Assembly: GCA_902570915.1 (NCBI GenBank) | Contig: CACGAB010000007.1 | Location: 1-52,856 of the forward strand | From: an uncultured Pelagibacteraceae bacterium | Lineage (GTDB): Bacteria; Pseudomonadota; Alphaproteobacteria; Pelagibacterales; Pelagibacteraceae | DNA: 52,856 nt | Direction of reading: 5' to 3' | In this document: piece by piece, positions 1 to 8,362 of the stretch | How positions within the stretch are numbered: position 1 is the stretch's first letter | How the letters are laid out: the number at the start of each line of letters is the position of its first letter | Translations under genes and position numbers: made by a program | The notes under the pieces: model-generated | Told to the model about the DNA's origin: nothing | Database searches by the model: none | Seen by the model: only the letters and a program-made list of their open reading frames with translations

Positions 1-1
1 T

Positions 2-1816
2 ATAACGGGATCACTAAAATTTTTTATAATGGTGGGAATTGTAAGTAGGTTGTTTTTTTTACAAGTTAAAGAGAATAAAAAATATCTTACACTCTCGGAT
101 AAGAACAGAATTAGAGAATGGAAATTAGCACCTGTTAGAGGAGAATTCCAAGACTATTTTGGTAATGTAATAGCCGGTAACTTTGAAGCTTATCAGCTAC
201 ATGTGATACCTGAGCAAGTAGAAAATTTCAAATATGTTATCTACAGACTTAAAGATTTATTAGAGTTATCTGACTCAGAGTTCAAAAAAGTTTTAAAAAA
301 GAAAAAAGAGATTAAACCTTGGGAAACTCTAATTGTTTCAAACAATCTAAGTTGGGATAAATTTTCAAAAATAAATAATCATTTGTATGATTTAAATGGA
401 GTGAAACCTGTTATCTCTATTTCAAGAAATTACCCTTTTGACGAAAACTTTACTCATATTATTGGTTATGTAAGTCAGGCAAATGAACAGGATATTGAAA
501 ATACAGAATTAATAAAAAAGAATTTTGTACCTGGTCTTAAAGTTGGAAAAATTGGATTAGAAAAATCTTTTGAAGAAAAATTAATTGGAACTAATGATAT
601 CGAGAGATACGAAGTAAATGCATATGGTAGACGAATAAGTCAGCTTGAGTTTCAAAAAGGTAAAAAAGGTCAAACCCTAAAACTCACAGTTGATACAGAA
701 ATTCAAAAATTAGCAAACGAACTATTGAAAGATAAAGCAGGATCTATATGTGTAATGGATATATTTACCGGTGAGGTTATTGCAATGCACTCATCTCCCT
801 CATTTGATCCAAATTTGTTTGTTTTCGGTATTAGTCAAGATAATTGGCAAATAATCCGTAATGATCCAATGAAACCACTATTGAACAAAACTTTGCAAGG
901 TAGATATTCCCCAGGCTCAACATTGAAACCCATTGTAGCCTTATCTGCTTTGGAAAACGGAATTATAAATACAAACTTTACTGTCAGATGTACTGGAAAA
1001 ACTGAATTGTATGATCAAACTTATCATTGTTGGAAAAAAGAGGGTCATGGATATGTTAGCCTTAGAAACGCTATGAAGATGTCATGTGATACTTATTTTT
1101 ATGAGATAGCAAGGAAACTTGGAGTAGATAAGTTAAGTGAAACAGCAAAAAAATTTGGATTAGGAAAAAAAGTTTTTGATAACTTATTCGAAATTGAAAA
1201 AGATGGATTGATTCCAAATACTCAATGGAAAAAAAATGCTTTAGGTAAAGGATGGTTATTAGGAGAAACAATAATTACTGGAATTGGCCAGGGATATATT
1301 CAAACTACACCGATACAATTATGCCTAATGACAGCACAAATTGCTAATGGTGGATATAAAATATATCCAAAAATAGTCATAGATGATAAAGATAAAATAA
1401 AGCCAAGTGATTATTACACACCTCTTTATAAAAATTCTAGAAATATAAAAATTATTCAAGATGCAATGTTTGGCTCTACAAATGAAGTAATGGGAACTTC
1501 TTACCGATCAAGAATTGATAATCCAAAATATCAATTTGCTGGTAAAACAGGTACAGCCCAAGTTAAAAAAATTACTGAGAGAGAAAGAGAATTAGATTTA
1601 AAAACTTCTGAAATTCCTTATGAACAAAGAGATCATGCTTTATATATCGCTTATGGTCCCTATGTTAATCCAAGATATGCGTTAAGTATTGTTGTGGAGC
1701 ATGGTGGTAATGGAAGTACAACTGCTGCTCCAATGGCAAAGAGATTATTCAAACTTATTATTGATCGACATGAAATGAGACAATCAATTAATCAAAAAAA
1801 ATATTTGGAGATTTAG
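2..1816 (+). CDS. mrdA: Penicillin-binding protein 2, peptidoglycan transpeptidase (5' truncated)
   Basis: This is the transpeptidase of the elongasome, which cross-links peptidoglycan during lateral wall growth; it is anchored in the inner membrane with its catalytic domain in the periplasm. The frame is open to the left edge of the window, and the residues ahead of the first ATG (position 29) belong to the usual N-terminal membrane anchor, so the true start lies outside and 604 residues are visible. The three penicillin-binding motifs are present: SxxK as STLK (serine codon near 917), SxD as SCD (near 1082) and KTG as GKTGTAQ (near 1544). SCD rather than SxN is usual for PBP2. The gene abuts rodA, the standard mrdA-rodA pairing. 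Confidence 0.95.
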   Translation: MTGSLKFFIMVGIVSRLFFLQVKENKKYLTLSDKNRIREWKLAPVRGEFQDYFGNVIAGNFEAYQLHVIPEQVENFKYVIYRLKDLLELSDSEFKKVLKKKKEIKPWETLIVSNNLSWDKFSKINNHLYDLNGVKPVISISRNYPFDENFTHIIGYVSQANEQDIENTELIKKNFVPGLKVGKIGLEKSFEEKLIGTNDIERYEVNAYGRRISQLEFQKGKKGQTLKLTVDTEIQKLANELLKDKAGSICVMDIFTGEVIAMHSSPSFDPNLFVFGISQDNWQIIRNDPMKPLLNKTLQGRYSPGSTLKPIVALSALENGIINTNFTVRCTGKTELYDQTYHCWKKEGHGYVSLRNAMKMSCDTYFYEIARKLGVDKLSETAKKFGLGKKVFDNLFEIEKDGLIPNTQWKKNALGKGWLLGETIITGIGQGYIQTTPIQLCLMTAQIANGGYKIYPKIVIDDKDKIKPSDYYTPLYKNSRNIKIIQDAMFGSTNEVMGTSYRSRIDNPKYQFAGKTGTAQVKKITERERELDLKTSEIPYEQRDHALYIAYGPYVNPRYALSIVVEHGGNGSTTAAPMAKRLFKLIIDRHEMRQSINQKKYLEI

Positions 1817-2944
1817 ATGTATCAACATACCAGATTAACAAATAACAATTTTACTTTTTTTCAAAAATTTAGAAATTTTGATTATATTTTACTAATTTGT
1901 ATTTTATTGCTCGGTTTCATTAGTTTAGCAACTATGTATTCGACAGATGGTGGAAAGATTTTATTTCATACGAAAAGTCATTTTACAAAGTTAATGGTTT
2001 TTACAATGATGATGCTTTTTATTTCATTTATCAATATCAAATTTTGGTTTTCTATTGGCTATCTATCTTACATAGTTGTGGTGAGCTTATTAGTATGGAC
2101 CTATTTTTTTGGAATAACATCTTCAGGGTCAAAAAGATGGATGGACTTATATTTTATAAATTTACAACCATCAGAACTTATGAAAATTTTTATAATTTTG
2201 TGTCTGGCAAAGTACTTTCATAGGATGAAATTAGAGAATGTTAATTCCGTCTATACAATTTTAACCTCACTCATAATAATTTTATTACCTATGGGTCTCG
2301 TGATAGTTCAGCCTGATTTGGGTACTTCAGTGCTAATAGCTGTTAGCGGAATAGCTGTCTTGTGGTTTGCAGGAATTAATCACAAATATTTTATCTATAC
2401 TATGTTAGGATTTGTAATTTCATTACCATTTGTAATAGCGTTTTTAAAACCTTATCAAAAGTTAAGAGTTTTAACTTTTCTAAACCCAGACAAAGATCCT
2501 CTAGGTGCAGGTTATCAGATTATACAATCTAAAATTGCAGTTGGATCTGGAGGCATTTTTGGAAAAGGTTTTTTAAAAGGAACTCAAAGTTATTTGGAAT
2601 TTTTGCCAGAAAAGCATACTGACTTTATTTTTACTCTTTTTTCAGAGGAGTTCGGCTTTGTTGGTTCAGTGGTTCTGCTTGTAATTTATATTATTATAAT
2701 TTACCGCATAATTGCTATTGGAGCTAATTCTAGAAGTTACTTTGCTAAACTTTTTTGTTATGGTTTTGGAGCTGCCATTTTTGTTTTCATTACAATAAAT
2801 ATGAGTATGGTTCTAGGCTTACTACCTATAGTTGGATCTCCATTGCCAATAATGTCTTATGGAGGTTCTTCAATGTTAGCTACCATGATTGGCTTTGGAA
2901 TAGTAATGAGTGCAAGGGTACACAGCCAACAATTAATCGCCTAA
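1817..2944 (+). CDS. rodA: Rod-shape-determining SEDS glycosyltransferase RodA
   Basis: RodA polymerises lipid II glycan strands as partner of PBP2 in the elongasome. The 375-residue product is almost wholly hydrophobic with about ten membrane segments, the usual size for the family. It carries the SEDS signatures: GSKRWMDL, FINLQPSELMK, and the extracellular loop LPEKHTDFIF holding the aspartate that is catalytic in E. coli RodA. The C-terminal region reads GLLPIVGSPLPIMSYGGSS. The ATG follows the mrdA stop with no gap, so the two are co-transcribed and probably translationally coupled. A 50-base gap without an evident terminator separates it from the next gene. Confidence 0.95.
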   Translation: MYQHTRLTNNNFTFFQKFRNFDYILLICILLLGFISLATMYSTDGGKILFHTKSHFTKLMVFTMMMLFISFINIKFWFSIGYLSYIVVVSLLVWTYFFGITSSGSKRWMDLYFINLQPSELMKIFIILCLAKYFHRMKLENVNSVYTILTSLIIILLPMGLVIVQPDLGTSVLIAVSGIAVLWFAGINHKYFIYTMLGFVISLPFVIAFLKPYQKLRVLTFLNPDKDPLGAGYQIIQSKIAVGSGGIFGKGFLKGTQSYLEFLPEKHTDFIFTLFSEEFGFVGSVVLLVIYIIIIYRIIAIGANSRSYFAKLFCYGFGAAIFVFITINMSMVLGLLPIVGSPLPIMSYGGSSMLATMIGFGIVMSARVHSQQLIA

Positions 2945-2994
2945 GTATAATTTGTCGCTTAAATTTTTTTAGAGAATAATTGTATATTTTTCTT

Positions 2995-4236
2995 ATGAAT
3001 AAAAATTTAAATGTTGGAATAATTGGTGCTGGTATTCAAGGTATTTCCAATGCTTTATTTTTACAAAAAAAAGGGTTTAAAGTAACAATATTTGATCGAG
3101 AAAAACCTGGTAGTCCTGTCGCCTCATATGGCAATGCTGGCCATTTTTCACCATACGCATCCTTATCATTGAATAGAACAGATATTTTAATGGATGTTCC
3201 TGCTATGTTATTAAGTTCAACAGGTCCTTTAGCTTTAAAATGGAATTATGTACCAAAAATGATTCCTTGGTTTTTAAAATTTATTTTTAATACGACTAAA
3301 AACAAAATGATGCACACCGCAAAAAATATGCACCAAATTTTGGATTTAGCTCTTCCCGCTTATGATGAATTATTTGAGGAAATTAATCTAGAAAACTTAG
3401 TTGAAAATAAAGGTATTCTCTACGTTTGGAATGATAAAAATCTAAAAAGTAGAGAATTAGAAATCAGAGTAAGAGAAGAGTTAGGTGTTAAACAACAACT
3501 CGTAGATAAAAAAGATATACATGACTTAGAACCAAATCTTAAAAAATTTTATCATGCAGGAGTTTATTATCCATACGCAAGACATGCCAGAAACCCAAAA
3601 AAGATTTTATTAAAACTTTTTGAACTTTTTTTAAAAAAAGGTGGGAAATTTGAAAATAAGAATATTTTAAATATTAATTTTGAAGGAGAAAGCCCTGTTT
3701 TGCTGAGTGAAAATGAAAGTTTCGGCTGTGATAAGATTGTAATAACTTGTGGCGCTTTTTCTAAGAAACTAACTGATAAATTGGATGAAAAAATTCCATT
3801 AGATACAGAGAGAGGTTACCACGTTCATTTTAAAGATTGTGATCATCTTTTAACTAGACCAGTCATATTTCATAATAGAGGTTTCGGTATAACGCCAATG
3901 GAACAAGGTTTAAGAGTAGTTGGCACTGTAGAATTTGGTGGTTTAGATAATCCCGCCTCAAAATCAAGAATAAATAATTTAATTAATAATGCAAAGTATA
4001 TGTTGGAGGACCTCCCTGAGCATGAGGATGAGTGGTTAGGCTTCAGGCCAACATTGCCAGATTTTTTGCCAGTAATGGGTCCATCTAAAAATTATAAAAA
4101 CGTGTTTTATTGTTTTGGACATCATCATTTGGGGTGGACATTAGGTCCAATATCTGGAAAGATAGTTTCTGGAATGATAGCTAAAGAAAATACAAATTTA
4201 AACTTAAATCCTTATAGCTCAAGAAGATTTTCTTGA
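2995..4236 (+). CDS. FAD-dependent D-amino-acid dehydrogenase-like oxidoreductase
   Basis: This belongs to the DAO/DadA family of flavoproteins, which oxidise amino acids to 2-oxo acids, usually at the inner face of the membrane. The N-terminus has a Rossmann motif VGIIGAGIQG followed by the acidic end of strand 2 (FDRE), then the DadA-typical ASYGNAGHFSPYA. The C-terminal part has GFRPTLPDFLPVMGPS and GHHHLGWTLGP, which close the FAD site. The open frame extends to a TTG at 2980, but ATG at 2995 places the Rossmann strand directly at the N-terminus, as usual; that gives 413 residues. It heads a run with an exporter and a hydroxyacid dehydrogenase. The exact substrate is unknown; D-alanine or another D-amino acid is an inference from family. 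Confidence 0.8.
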   Translation: MNKNLNVGIIGAGIQGISNALFLQKKGFKVTIFDREKPGSPVASYGNAGHFSPYASLSLNRTDILMDVPAMLLSSTGPLALKWNYVPKMIPWFLKFIFNTTKNKMMHTAKNMHQILDLALPAYDELFEEINLENLVENKGILYVWNDKNLKSRELEIRVREELGVKQQLVDKKDIHDLEPNLKKFYHAGVYYPYARHARNPKKILLKLFELFLKKGGKFENKNILNINFEGESPVLLSENESFGCDKIVITCGAFSKKLTDKLDEKIPLDTERGYHVHFKDCDHLLTRPVIFHNRGFGITPMEQGLRVVGTVEFGGLDNPASKSRINNLINNAKYMLEDLPEHEDEWLGFRPTLPDFLPVMGPSKNYKNVFYCFGHHHLGWTLGPISGKIVSGMIAKENTNLNLNPYSSRRFS

Positions 4237-4240
4237 TTTT

Positions 4241-5137
4241 GTGTCTAATAAAAACTATTTAGCATACCTATTTTTAGTGCTTGCAACATTTTGTTGGTCA
4301 GGTAATTTTATAGTTGGAAAATTCGCAACATTATCTGAAATTCCCCCATTAACTTTAAATGTTTTTAGGTGGATTTCTGTTTGGTTTATTCTGATACCTT
4401 TTACTTACAAAGAAATTTTTAAAAATCTATCATATATAAAAAAAAATTGGCTTGTAATTAGTTTTATGGGAGTAATTACTATAAGCACATTTAATTCTGT
4501 AGTTTATTTTGCTCTTAATTATACACAAGTAATAAATGCCGTGCTTATGCTTTCAGCTATTCCAGCAGCAACAATTGTTCTTTCATCATTAATGAAAATT
4601 GAAAAAACAAATATTTTTCAGTTAATTGGATTATTAGTTTCAATAGTTGGAATAGGCTCAATAATTTCTAATGGAGATTTCCAAAAGATAATTTCTCTAG
4701 ATTTTAATAAAGGTGATATATGGATGTTAGTTTGTGTAATTACCTGGTCTCTATATTCAACCTTGCTAAAAAAAAATAAGTTTAAATTTTCACAATTTAC
4801 TTTGATACAACTAATGGTTTCAGTAGGAATACTTTTTTTAATTCCACAATTTTTTTATGAAAAATCAATCGGTCTTGAATTAAATTTAGATAAAAATTTT
4901 TTTTTAATATTGACTTATGTAGCAATTTTTCCAGCTATAGCTGCTTATTATTTTTGGCAAAAAGGAATTGAGATAATTGGTCCAAATCGAGCTTCTATGT
5001 TTATTCAATTAATGCCGTTATTTAGTGCCGTTATGGCAATTATTATTTTCAAAGAAAAATTTGAAATGTATCATTTTGTAGGAGCATTTTTTATATTGTC
5101 TGGCATTTATTTATCTAATAAAAAAGTTTATGCTTAA
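4241..5137 (+). CDS. EamA/DMT-family transporter
   Basis: A ten-helix drug/metabolite superfamily transporter of 298 residues, the family's usual length, composed of two EamA repeats (about residues 8-138 and 155-292). The N-terminal segment ATFCWSGNFIVGKFA and the second-repeat region with GPNRASMFIQLMPLF are typical. Members export or import amino acids and small metabolites; the substrate cannot be read from the sequence. The start is a GTG four bases after the preceding stop, and the 3' end overlaps the next gene by eight bases, so it sits inside an operon with an FAD oxidoreductase and a 2-hydroxyacid dehydrogenase. Confidence 0.85.
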   Translation: MSNKNYLAYLFLVLATFCWSGNFIVGKFATLSEIPPLTLNVFRWISVWFILIPFTYKEIFKNLSYIKKNWLVISFMGVITISTFNSVVYFALNYTQVINAVLMLSAIPAATIVLSSLMKIEKTNIFQLIGLLVSIVGIGSIISNGDFQKIISLDFNKGDIWMLVCVITWSLYSTLLKKNKFKFSQFTLIQLMVSVGILFLIPQFFYEKSIGLELNLDKNFFLILTYVAIFPAIAAYYFWQKGIEIIGPNRASMFIQLMPLFSAVMAIIIFKEKFEMYHFVGAFFILSGIYLSNKKVYA

Positions 5138-6080
5138 AGTCGCAATTTTAGATGACTATCAAAATGTTTCACAACAATTTGTGGATCTAAAAAAATTATC
5201 AGGAAAATATGAAATTAAAATTTTTAGTGAGCCTTTTGCAGATGAAGCTGATGCTATAGAGAAATTAGCAAAATTTGAGGCTCTCCTTATAATGAGAGAA
5301 AGAACTCCTATAACAAAAAATTTGATAGAAAATTTAACTAAATTAAAATTTATAATCACTAGTGGGTTAAGAAATAAATCAATTAATCTAGATGCTGCGA
5401 AAAAAAGAAAAATTGTTGTCAGTGGTACTGAGAGTAATACTAACCCAACACCTGAATTAACTTGGGCATTAATACTTGGGTTAGCAAGAAACTTAAAAGA
5501 GGAAATTGATAATATGTACCAAGGTTATTGGCAAACTTCAGTTGGCGTAGAATTAAAAGGTAAAATTCTTGGTTTGATTGGCCTTGGAAAAGTAGGAACG
5601 CAGGTTGCTAAAGTTGGTAAGGCATTTGGTATGCAGGTGATGGCTTGGAGTGAAAATTTAAATTTAGACACCTGTAAAGAGTTAGACGTTCTGCCTTGTA
5701 GTAAAGAAGATCTAATAAAAAACTCTGACTTTTTATCTATCCATGTACAAGGTGGAGAGAGATATAAAAATTGTATTACTCTAAAAGAAATGGATAAGAT
5801 GAAAAAGACTTCATTTTTAATTAATACCTCTCGGGGTCCCATAATAAACGAAGACGATTTGATAATTGCATTATCAACAAATGTAATTGCAGGTGCTGGA
5901 TTAGATGTTTATGAAAAAGAGCCTTTATCGGAAAATAATAAATTAAGATTTTTGCCCAATGCCTTACTCACACCTCACATCGGATATGTGACAGCTGAAA
6001 ATTATCATATTTATTTTACTCAAATGATCGAGTCACTAGAGGCTTGTGTTAATGGGGAACCAATTCGGGTGATTGAGTAA
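5130..6080 (+). CDS. D-2-hydroxyacid dehydrogenase (phosphoglycerate dehydrogenase-like)
   Basis: A cytoplasmic NAD(P)-dependent dehydrogenase of the D-isomer-specific 2-hydroxyacid family (316 residues). The NAD-binding motif GLIGLGKVGTQVAK lies near residues 147-160. The catalytic Arg is in NTSRGPIINEDDL, the Glu in LDVYEKEPL, and the His in TPHIGYVT. It lacks the C-terminal ACT domain of long SerA, so serine biosynthesis is not assured; reduction of a 2-oxo acid such as glyoxylate or hydroxypyruvate is equally possible. The ATG overlaps the preceding exporter gene by eight bases. With the DadA-like enzyme upstream one can imagine amino acid to oxo acid to hydroxy acid, but that is inference. 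Confidence 0.85.
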   Translation: MLKVAILDDYQNVSQQFVDLKKLSGKYEIKIFSEPFADEADAIEKLAKFEALLIMRERTPITKNLIENLTKLKFIITSGLRNKSINLDAAKKRKIVVSGTESNTNPTPELTWALILGLARNLKEEIDNMYQGYWQTSVGVELKGKILGLIGLGKVGTQVAKVGKAFGMQVMAWSENLNLDTCKELDVLPCSKEDLIKNSDFLSIHVQGGERYKNCITLKEMDKMKKTSFLINTSRGPIINEDDLIIALSTNVIAGAGLDVYEKEPLSENNKLRFLPNALLTPHIGYVTAENYHIYFTQMIESLEACVNGEPIRVIE

Positions 6081-6081
6081 A

Positions 6082-6975
6082 ATGGATTTACCTGTAGTTA
6101 ATCATGAAGATTATTTTGCTAAAATTGGCGACGATCATAAATTTCCTATTAATAAATTTGGTGATCTTGCAGATTTTTTATTAAAAAATAAGATAGTAAC
6201 AAAGTTTCATAAGCCATATCCATGTTCAGATGAAACTTTAAAAGGTGCCCACTCTGAAAAATATATTAAAGAAATAAAAAATAAAACACTAGATGAAAAC
6301 GGAGTAAAAAAAATTGGTTTTCCATTGGTTGATAGCGTAGTTCAAAGGTCGTTGGTTGCAACAGGAGGAACAGTACTTGCGTCTAAACTTGCAATAAATC
6401 ATGGCATTGCTTGCAACACAGCAGGAGGAAGTCATCATGCAAATTATAACAGCGGTGCAGGGTATTGCGTTTTTAACGATGTAGCAGTTGCTTCCCAATT
6501 TTTATTAGATAGAGAATTGGTAAAAAAAATACTAATTGTCGATTTGGATGTTCATCAAGGAAACGGTAACTCAGATATATTCAAGGACAATAAAAATGTT
6601 TTTACTTTTAGTATGCATTCAAAATCAAATTATCCTGCCAAAAAATCGATTAGTGATTGTGATGTAGAGCTTGAAGACGACACTGAGGACAAGGAATATT
6701 TAAATTTACTTAAATTTCATTTAAATGAATTAAATAAAGAAAATTTTGATTTTGTTTTCTATATTGCAGGAGTTGACATCCATTTTAATGATCGCTTGGG
6801 TAAATTAAAGATTTCAGATGATGGGATAAAAAAAAGAGATGAAATTGTTACAGAGAATTTTTTTTCTAAAAGAATTCCTCTTTGTGGAGTTTTAGGCGGT
6901 GGTTACAATAAAAATATTAATAAACTTGTTGAATTACACTCTTTTTTGCACCAGTCATGTGCTAAATTAATATAG
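6082..6975 (+). CDS. Histone-deacetylase-superfamily amidohydrolase (AcuC / acetylpolyamine amidohydrolase type)
   Basis: A zinc-dependent deacetylase of the arginase/HDAC fold, 297 residues. Visible active-site elements are GGSHHANYNSG (paired catalytic histidines), DLDVHQGNGN (zinc-binding Asp and His), AGVDIHFNDRLG (third zinc ligand) and the late GGGYN carrying the transition-state tyrosine. Bacterial relatives deacetylate acetylated polyamines, acetoin-system proteins or small amides. The open frame includes a TTG at 6073, but the ATG at 6082 lies one base past the upstream stop and is preferred. A polyamine-type importer and agmatinase elsewhere in the window make acetylpolyamine hydrolysis plausible but unproven. 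Confidence 0.8.
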   Translation: MDLPVVNHEDYFAKIGDDHKFPINKFGDLADFLLKNKIVTKFHKPYPCSDETLKGAHSEKYIKEIKNKTLDENGVKKIGFPLVDSVVQRSLVATGGTVLASKLAINHGIACNTAGGSHHANYNSGAGYCVFNDVAVASQFLLDRELVKKILIVDLDVHQGNGNSDIFKDNKNVFTFSMHSKSNYPAKKSISDCDVELEDDTEDKEYLNLLKFHLNELNKENFDFVFYIAGVDIHFNDRLGKLKISDDGIKKRDEIVTENFFSKRIPLCGVLGGGYNKNINKLVELHSFLHQSCAKLI

Positions 6976-6980
6976 TAATT

Positions 6981-7358
6981 ATGAATAAGAAAAATCCAGA
7001 TCTTACAACAGAACAAAAATTAGTTATGTTTGAGGATGGTACTGAACCACCAGGTACAAGTGAATTAAATAATGAAAAGCGAGAAGGCAGTTACCATTGT
7101 GCTAATTGTGGAGAAAAATTATTTGATTCCAAAACAAAATATGAAAGTGGTTCAGGTTGGCCATCTTTTTATGAATCACTACCTGATGTTTTTGAAACAA
7201 AAACGGATCACTTATTAGGTTATGCTAGGACTGAATATCATTGTAAAAACTGTAATGCTCATCATGGACATGTCTTTAATGATGGTCCACAACCGACTGG
7301 AAAAAGATATTGTAATAACGGTATTTGCCTAGTTTTTGAACCAAAGAGTAAACAATGA
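6981..7358 (+). CDS. msrB: Peptide-methionine (R)-S-oxide reductase MsrB
   Basis: MsrB reduces the R epimer of methionine sulfoxide in proteins and protects against oxidative damage in the cytoplasm. The 125-residue protein has the full-domain layout: a structural zinc site from two CxxC pairs (C40/C43 in CANC, C88/C91 in CKNC), the substrate region SGSGWPSFY, HHGHVF, and the catalytic cysteine C111 in KRYCNNG. A further cysteine, C116, follows five residues later. The usual RYCxNS motif reads RYCNNG here. It starts five bases after the HDAC-like gene and overlaps the next ORF by four bases. Confidence 0.95.
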   Translation: MNKKNPDLTTEQKLVMFEDGTEPPGTSELNNEKREGSYHCANCGEKLFDSKTKYESGSGWPSFYESLPDVFETKTDHLLGYARTEYHCKNCNAHHGHVFNDGPQPTGKRYCNNGICLVFEPKSKQ

Positions 7359-7696
7359 TAATTAAATATATTAGTTTTTTAATTGGTATTATTTGGTCAT
7401 ATTCAATTATAAAAACACAATCTGTTTTTAGTAAAAAAGCTGGGTTAATTTTTAAAATTCTTATTACAAAAGTTTCTTGGTTTACCTTAATTGCAGCTTG
7501 TTACTTTGGTTATAAAAATTTTTCAATTAAATTTACTATAATTGGTATTATTATCGCTATCTTATTAGTTAATATTGGATTTTATTTTTCAAAAAAGTTT
7601 ATCAATGAAAGGTTTAGTGAAAAACAAATCACAATATTTAAAAGTTTTTTTGAATATACTTTAATTTTTTGGGTTCTTTATTATGTTTTATTTTAA
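7355..7696 (+). CDS. Small integral membrane protein, unknown function
   Basis: The 113-residue product is almost entirely hydrophobic, with about four predicted membrane helices (roughly residues 3-19, 31-52, 56-76 and 91-112) separated by short lysine-rich loops. I recognise no family. It begins within the msrB stop (ATGA overlap), so it is probably translationally coupled to msrB. Its 3' end overlaps the convergent grxC by nine bases. Composition and codon use match the neighbours. Confidence 0.7.
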   Translation: MIIKYISFLIGIIWSYSIIKTQSVFSKKAGLIFKILITKVSWFTLIAACYFGYKNFSIKFTIIGIIIAILLVNIGFYFSKKFINERFSEKQITIFKSFFEYTLIFWVLYYVLF

Positions 7697-7942
7697 AAGA
7701 TCTTGTAGTTTATTTTCTTTCTCTAAAGCTCTAACTTCATCGTAACCACCAATATGCTGATCATCAAAAAATATTTGTGGTATTGTTTTTTTTCCATTAG
7801 CTTTCTTTATCATCTCGTCTTTTGCACCTTCGACTTCAGCTACATTAATTTCTTTATAAGGCGCATTATTTCTTGTTAATAATCGTTTTGCTGCATCGCA
7901 ATAATTACAGTATGGTCCAGTATATATCGTAACATTTTTCAT
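7688..7942 (-). CDS. grxC: Glutaredoxin 3 (dithiol, GrxC type)
   Basis: A small glutathione-dependent thiol-disulfide oxidoreductase of 84 residues, normal for Grx3. The dithiol active site CNYC is at residues 12-15 after GPY. The cis-proline region TIPQIFFDDQHIGG and the GGYDEVRALE glutathione-binding segment follow, as expected. It lies downstream of a DUF2805 gene with a three-base gap and is likely co-transcribed with it. Its 3' end runs nine bases into the convergent plus-strand membrane-protein gene. Confidence 0.95.
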   Translation of the reverse strand: MKNVTIYTGPYCNYCDAAKRLLTRNNAPYKEINVAEVEGAKDEMIKKANGKKTIPQIFFDDQHIGGYDEVRALEKENKLQDLLK

Positions 7943-7945
7943 AGA

Positions 7946-8242
7946 CTATAGATAATCACCTTTTTTAATTTTACTAGATATTTGTTTTCGAGAGTATTCA
8001 AATTTTTTTCTATGTTTGATACTTTTTTCATGAACCCTTTTTCTCCATAATCTAAATGAGGAGGGTTTGAGTGATCTTCGCATTATTTTTATGACATCAG
8101 ATTCTGCGTAACCAGTTTTTTTTTTAATTTCTTCAAATGTGACCCTATCAGCCCAGGCAGCCCATATGACCCAATCTGGACTTTCAACGCTTGGCTCAGG
8201 ATTCTTGACTTTAGTGATAGGCCTGTGACCTTTTTTTTTCAT
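7946..8242 (-). CDS. DUF2805 / TIGR03643 family small basic protein
   Basis: A 98-residue basic protein of unknown function. The core (residues 20-75) has the family pattern: PDWVIWAAWADRVTFEEI, then a helix-turn-helix-like stretch, and SLKPSSFRLWRKRV. The fold suggests nucleic-acid contact, but I know of no assigned function. The open frame extends to a TTG at 8260; ATG at 8242 is preferred because an AAGGGA ribosome-binding site sits about five bases ahead of it. It is followed closely by grxC. Upstream on the same strand lies a 22-codon ORF ending 14 bases before it. Confidence 0.75.
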   Translation of the reverse strand: MKKKGHRPITKVKNPEPSVESPDWVIWAAWADRVTFEEIKKKTGYAESDVIKIMRRSLKPSSFRLWRKRVHEKSIKHRKKFEYSRKQISSKIKKGDYL

Positions 8243-8256
8243 AAATCCCTTATATT

Positions 8257-8325
8257 TCAAAAAAATCTATAATGCATTTTTTTTAAGACCTGATATATTG
8301 TGATTTGATAGTCCTTCTTAGCCAT
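8257..8325 (-). CDS. Possible 22-residue leader or small peptide with a good ribosome-binding site
   Basis: A short minus-strand ORF starting MAKKDYQITIY and ending in MHYRFF, rich in lysine and aromatics. A GGGAG ribosome-binding site lies six bases before its ATG, better than many genes here. It precedes the DUF2805 gene by 14 bases. The ribosome-binding site and ATG fall in the loop of a 10-bp inverted repeat (8307-8316 / 8344-8353), so translation could depend on RNA folding. It is too short for homology calls; a leader peptide is one guess. It may also be chance. Confidence 0.35.
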   Translation of the reverse strand: MAKKDYQITIYQVLKKMHYRFF

Positions 8326-8362
8326 CTTTAGCTCCCGGTTTTTAAGGACTATCTTTTTTTTT
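8307..8362 (+). promoter_or_regulatory. Hairpin plus T9 directly before a lysE start codon (attenuator-like)
   Basis: The perfect 10-bp inverted repeat GATAGTCCTT / AAGGACTATC (8307-8316 and 8344-8353) encloses a 27-base loop and is followed on the plus strand by nine Ts ending exactly at the base before the LysE ATG (8363). The only Shine-Dalgarno-like bases (AAGGA) for that gene lie inside the 3' arm. On plus this resembles an intrinsic terminator or attenuator; a TATAAT at 8268-8273 could start such a leader, but no -35 is clear. On minus the same repeat frames the start of the 22-codon ORF. The long loop makes a simple terminator less certain. Confidence 0.5.

Noticed and set aside
29..1816. 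Taking ATG at 29 as the start of mrdA
   Set aside because: The frame is open to the window edge and the residues encoded before position 29 look like part of the N-terminal membrane anchor, so the gene is truncated by the window, not short.
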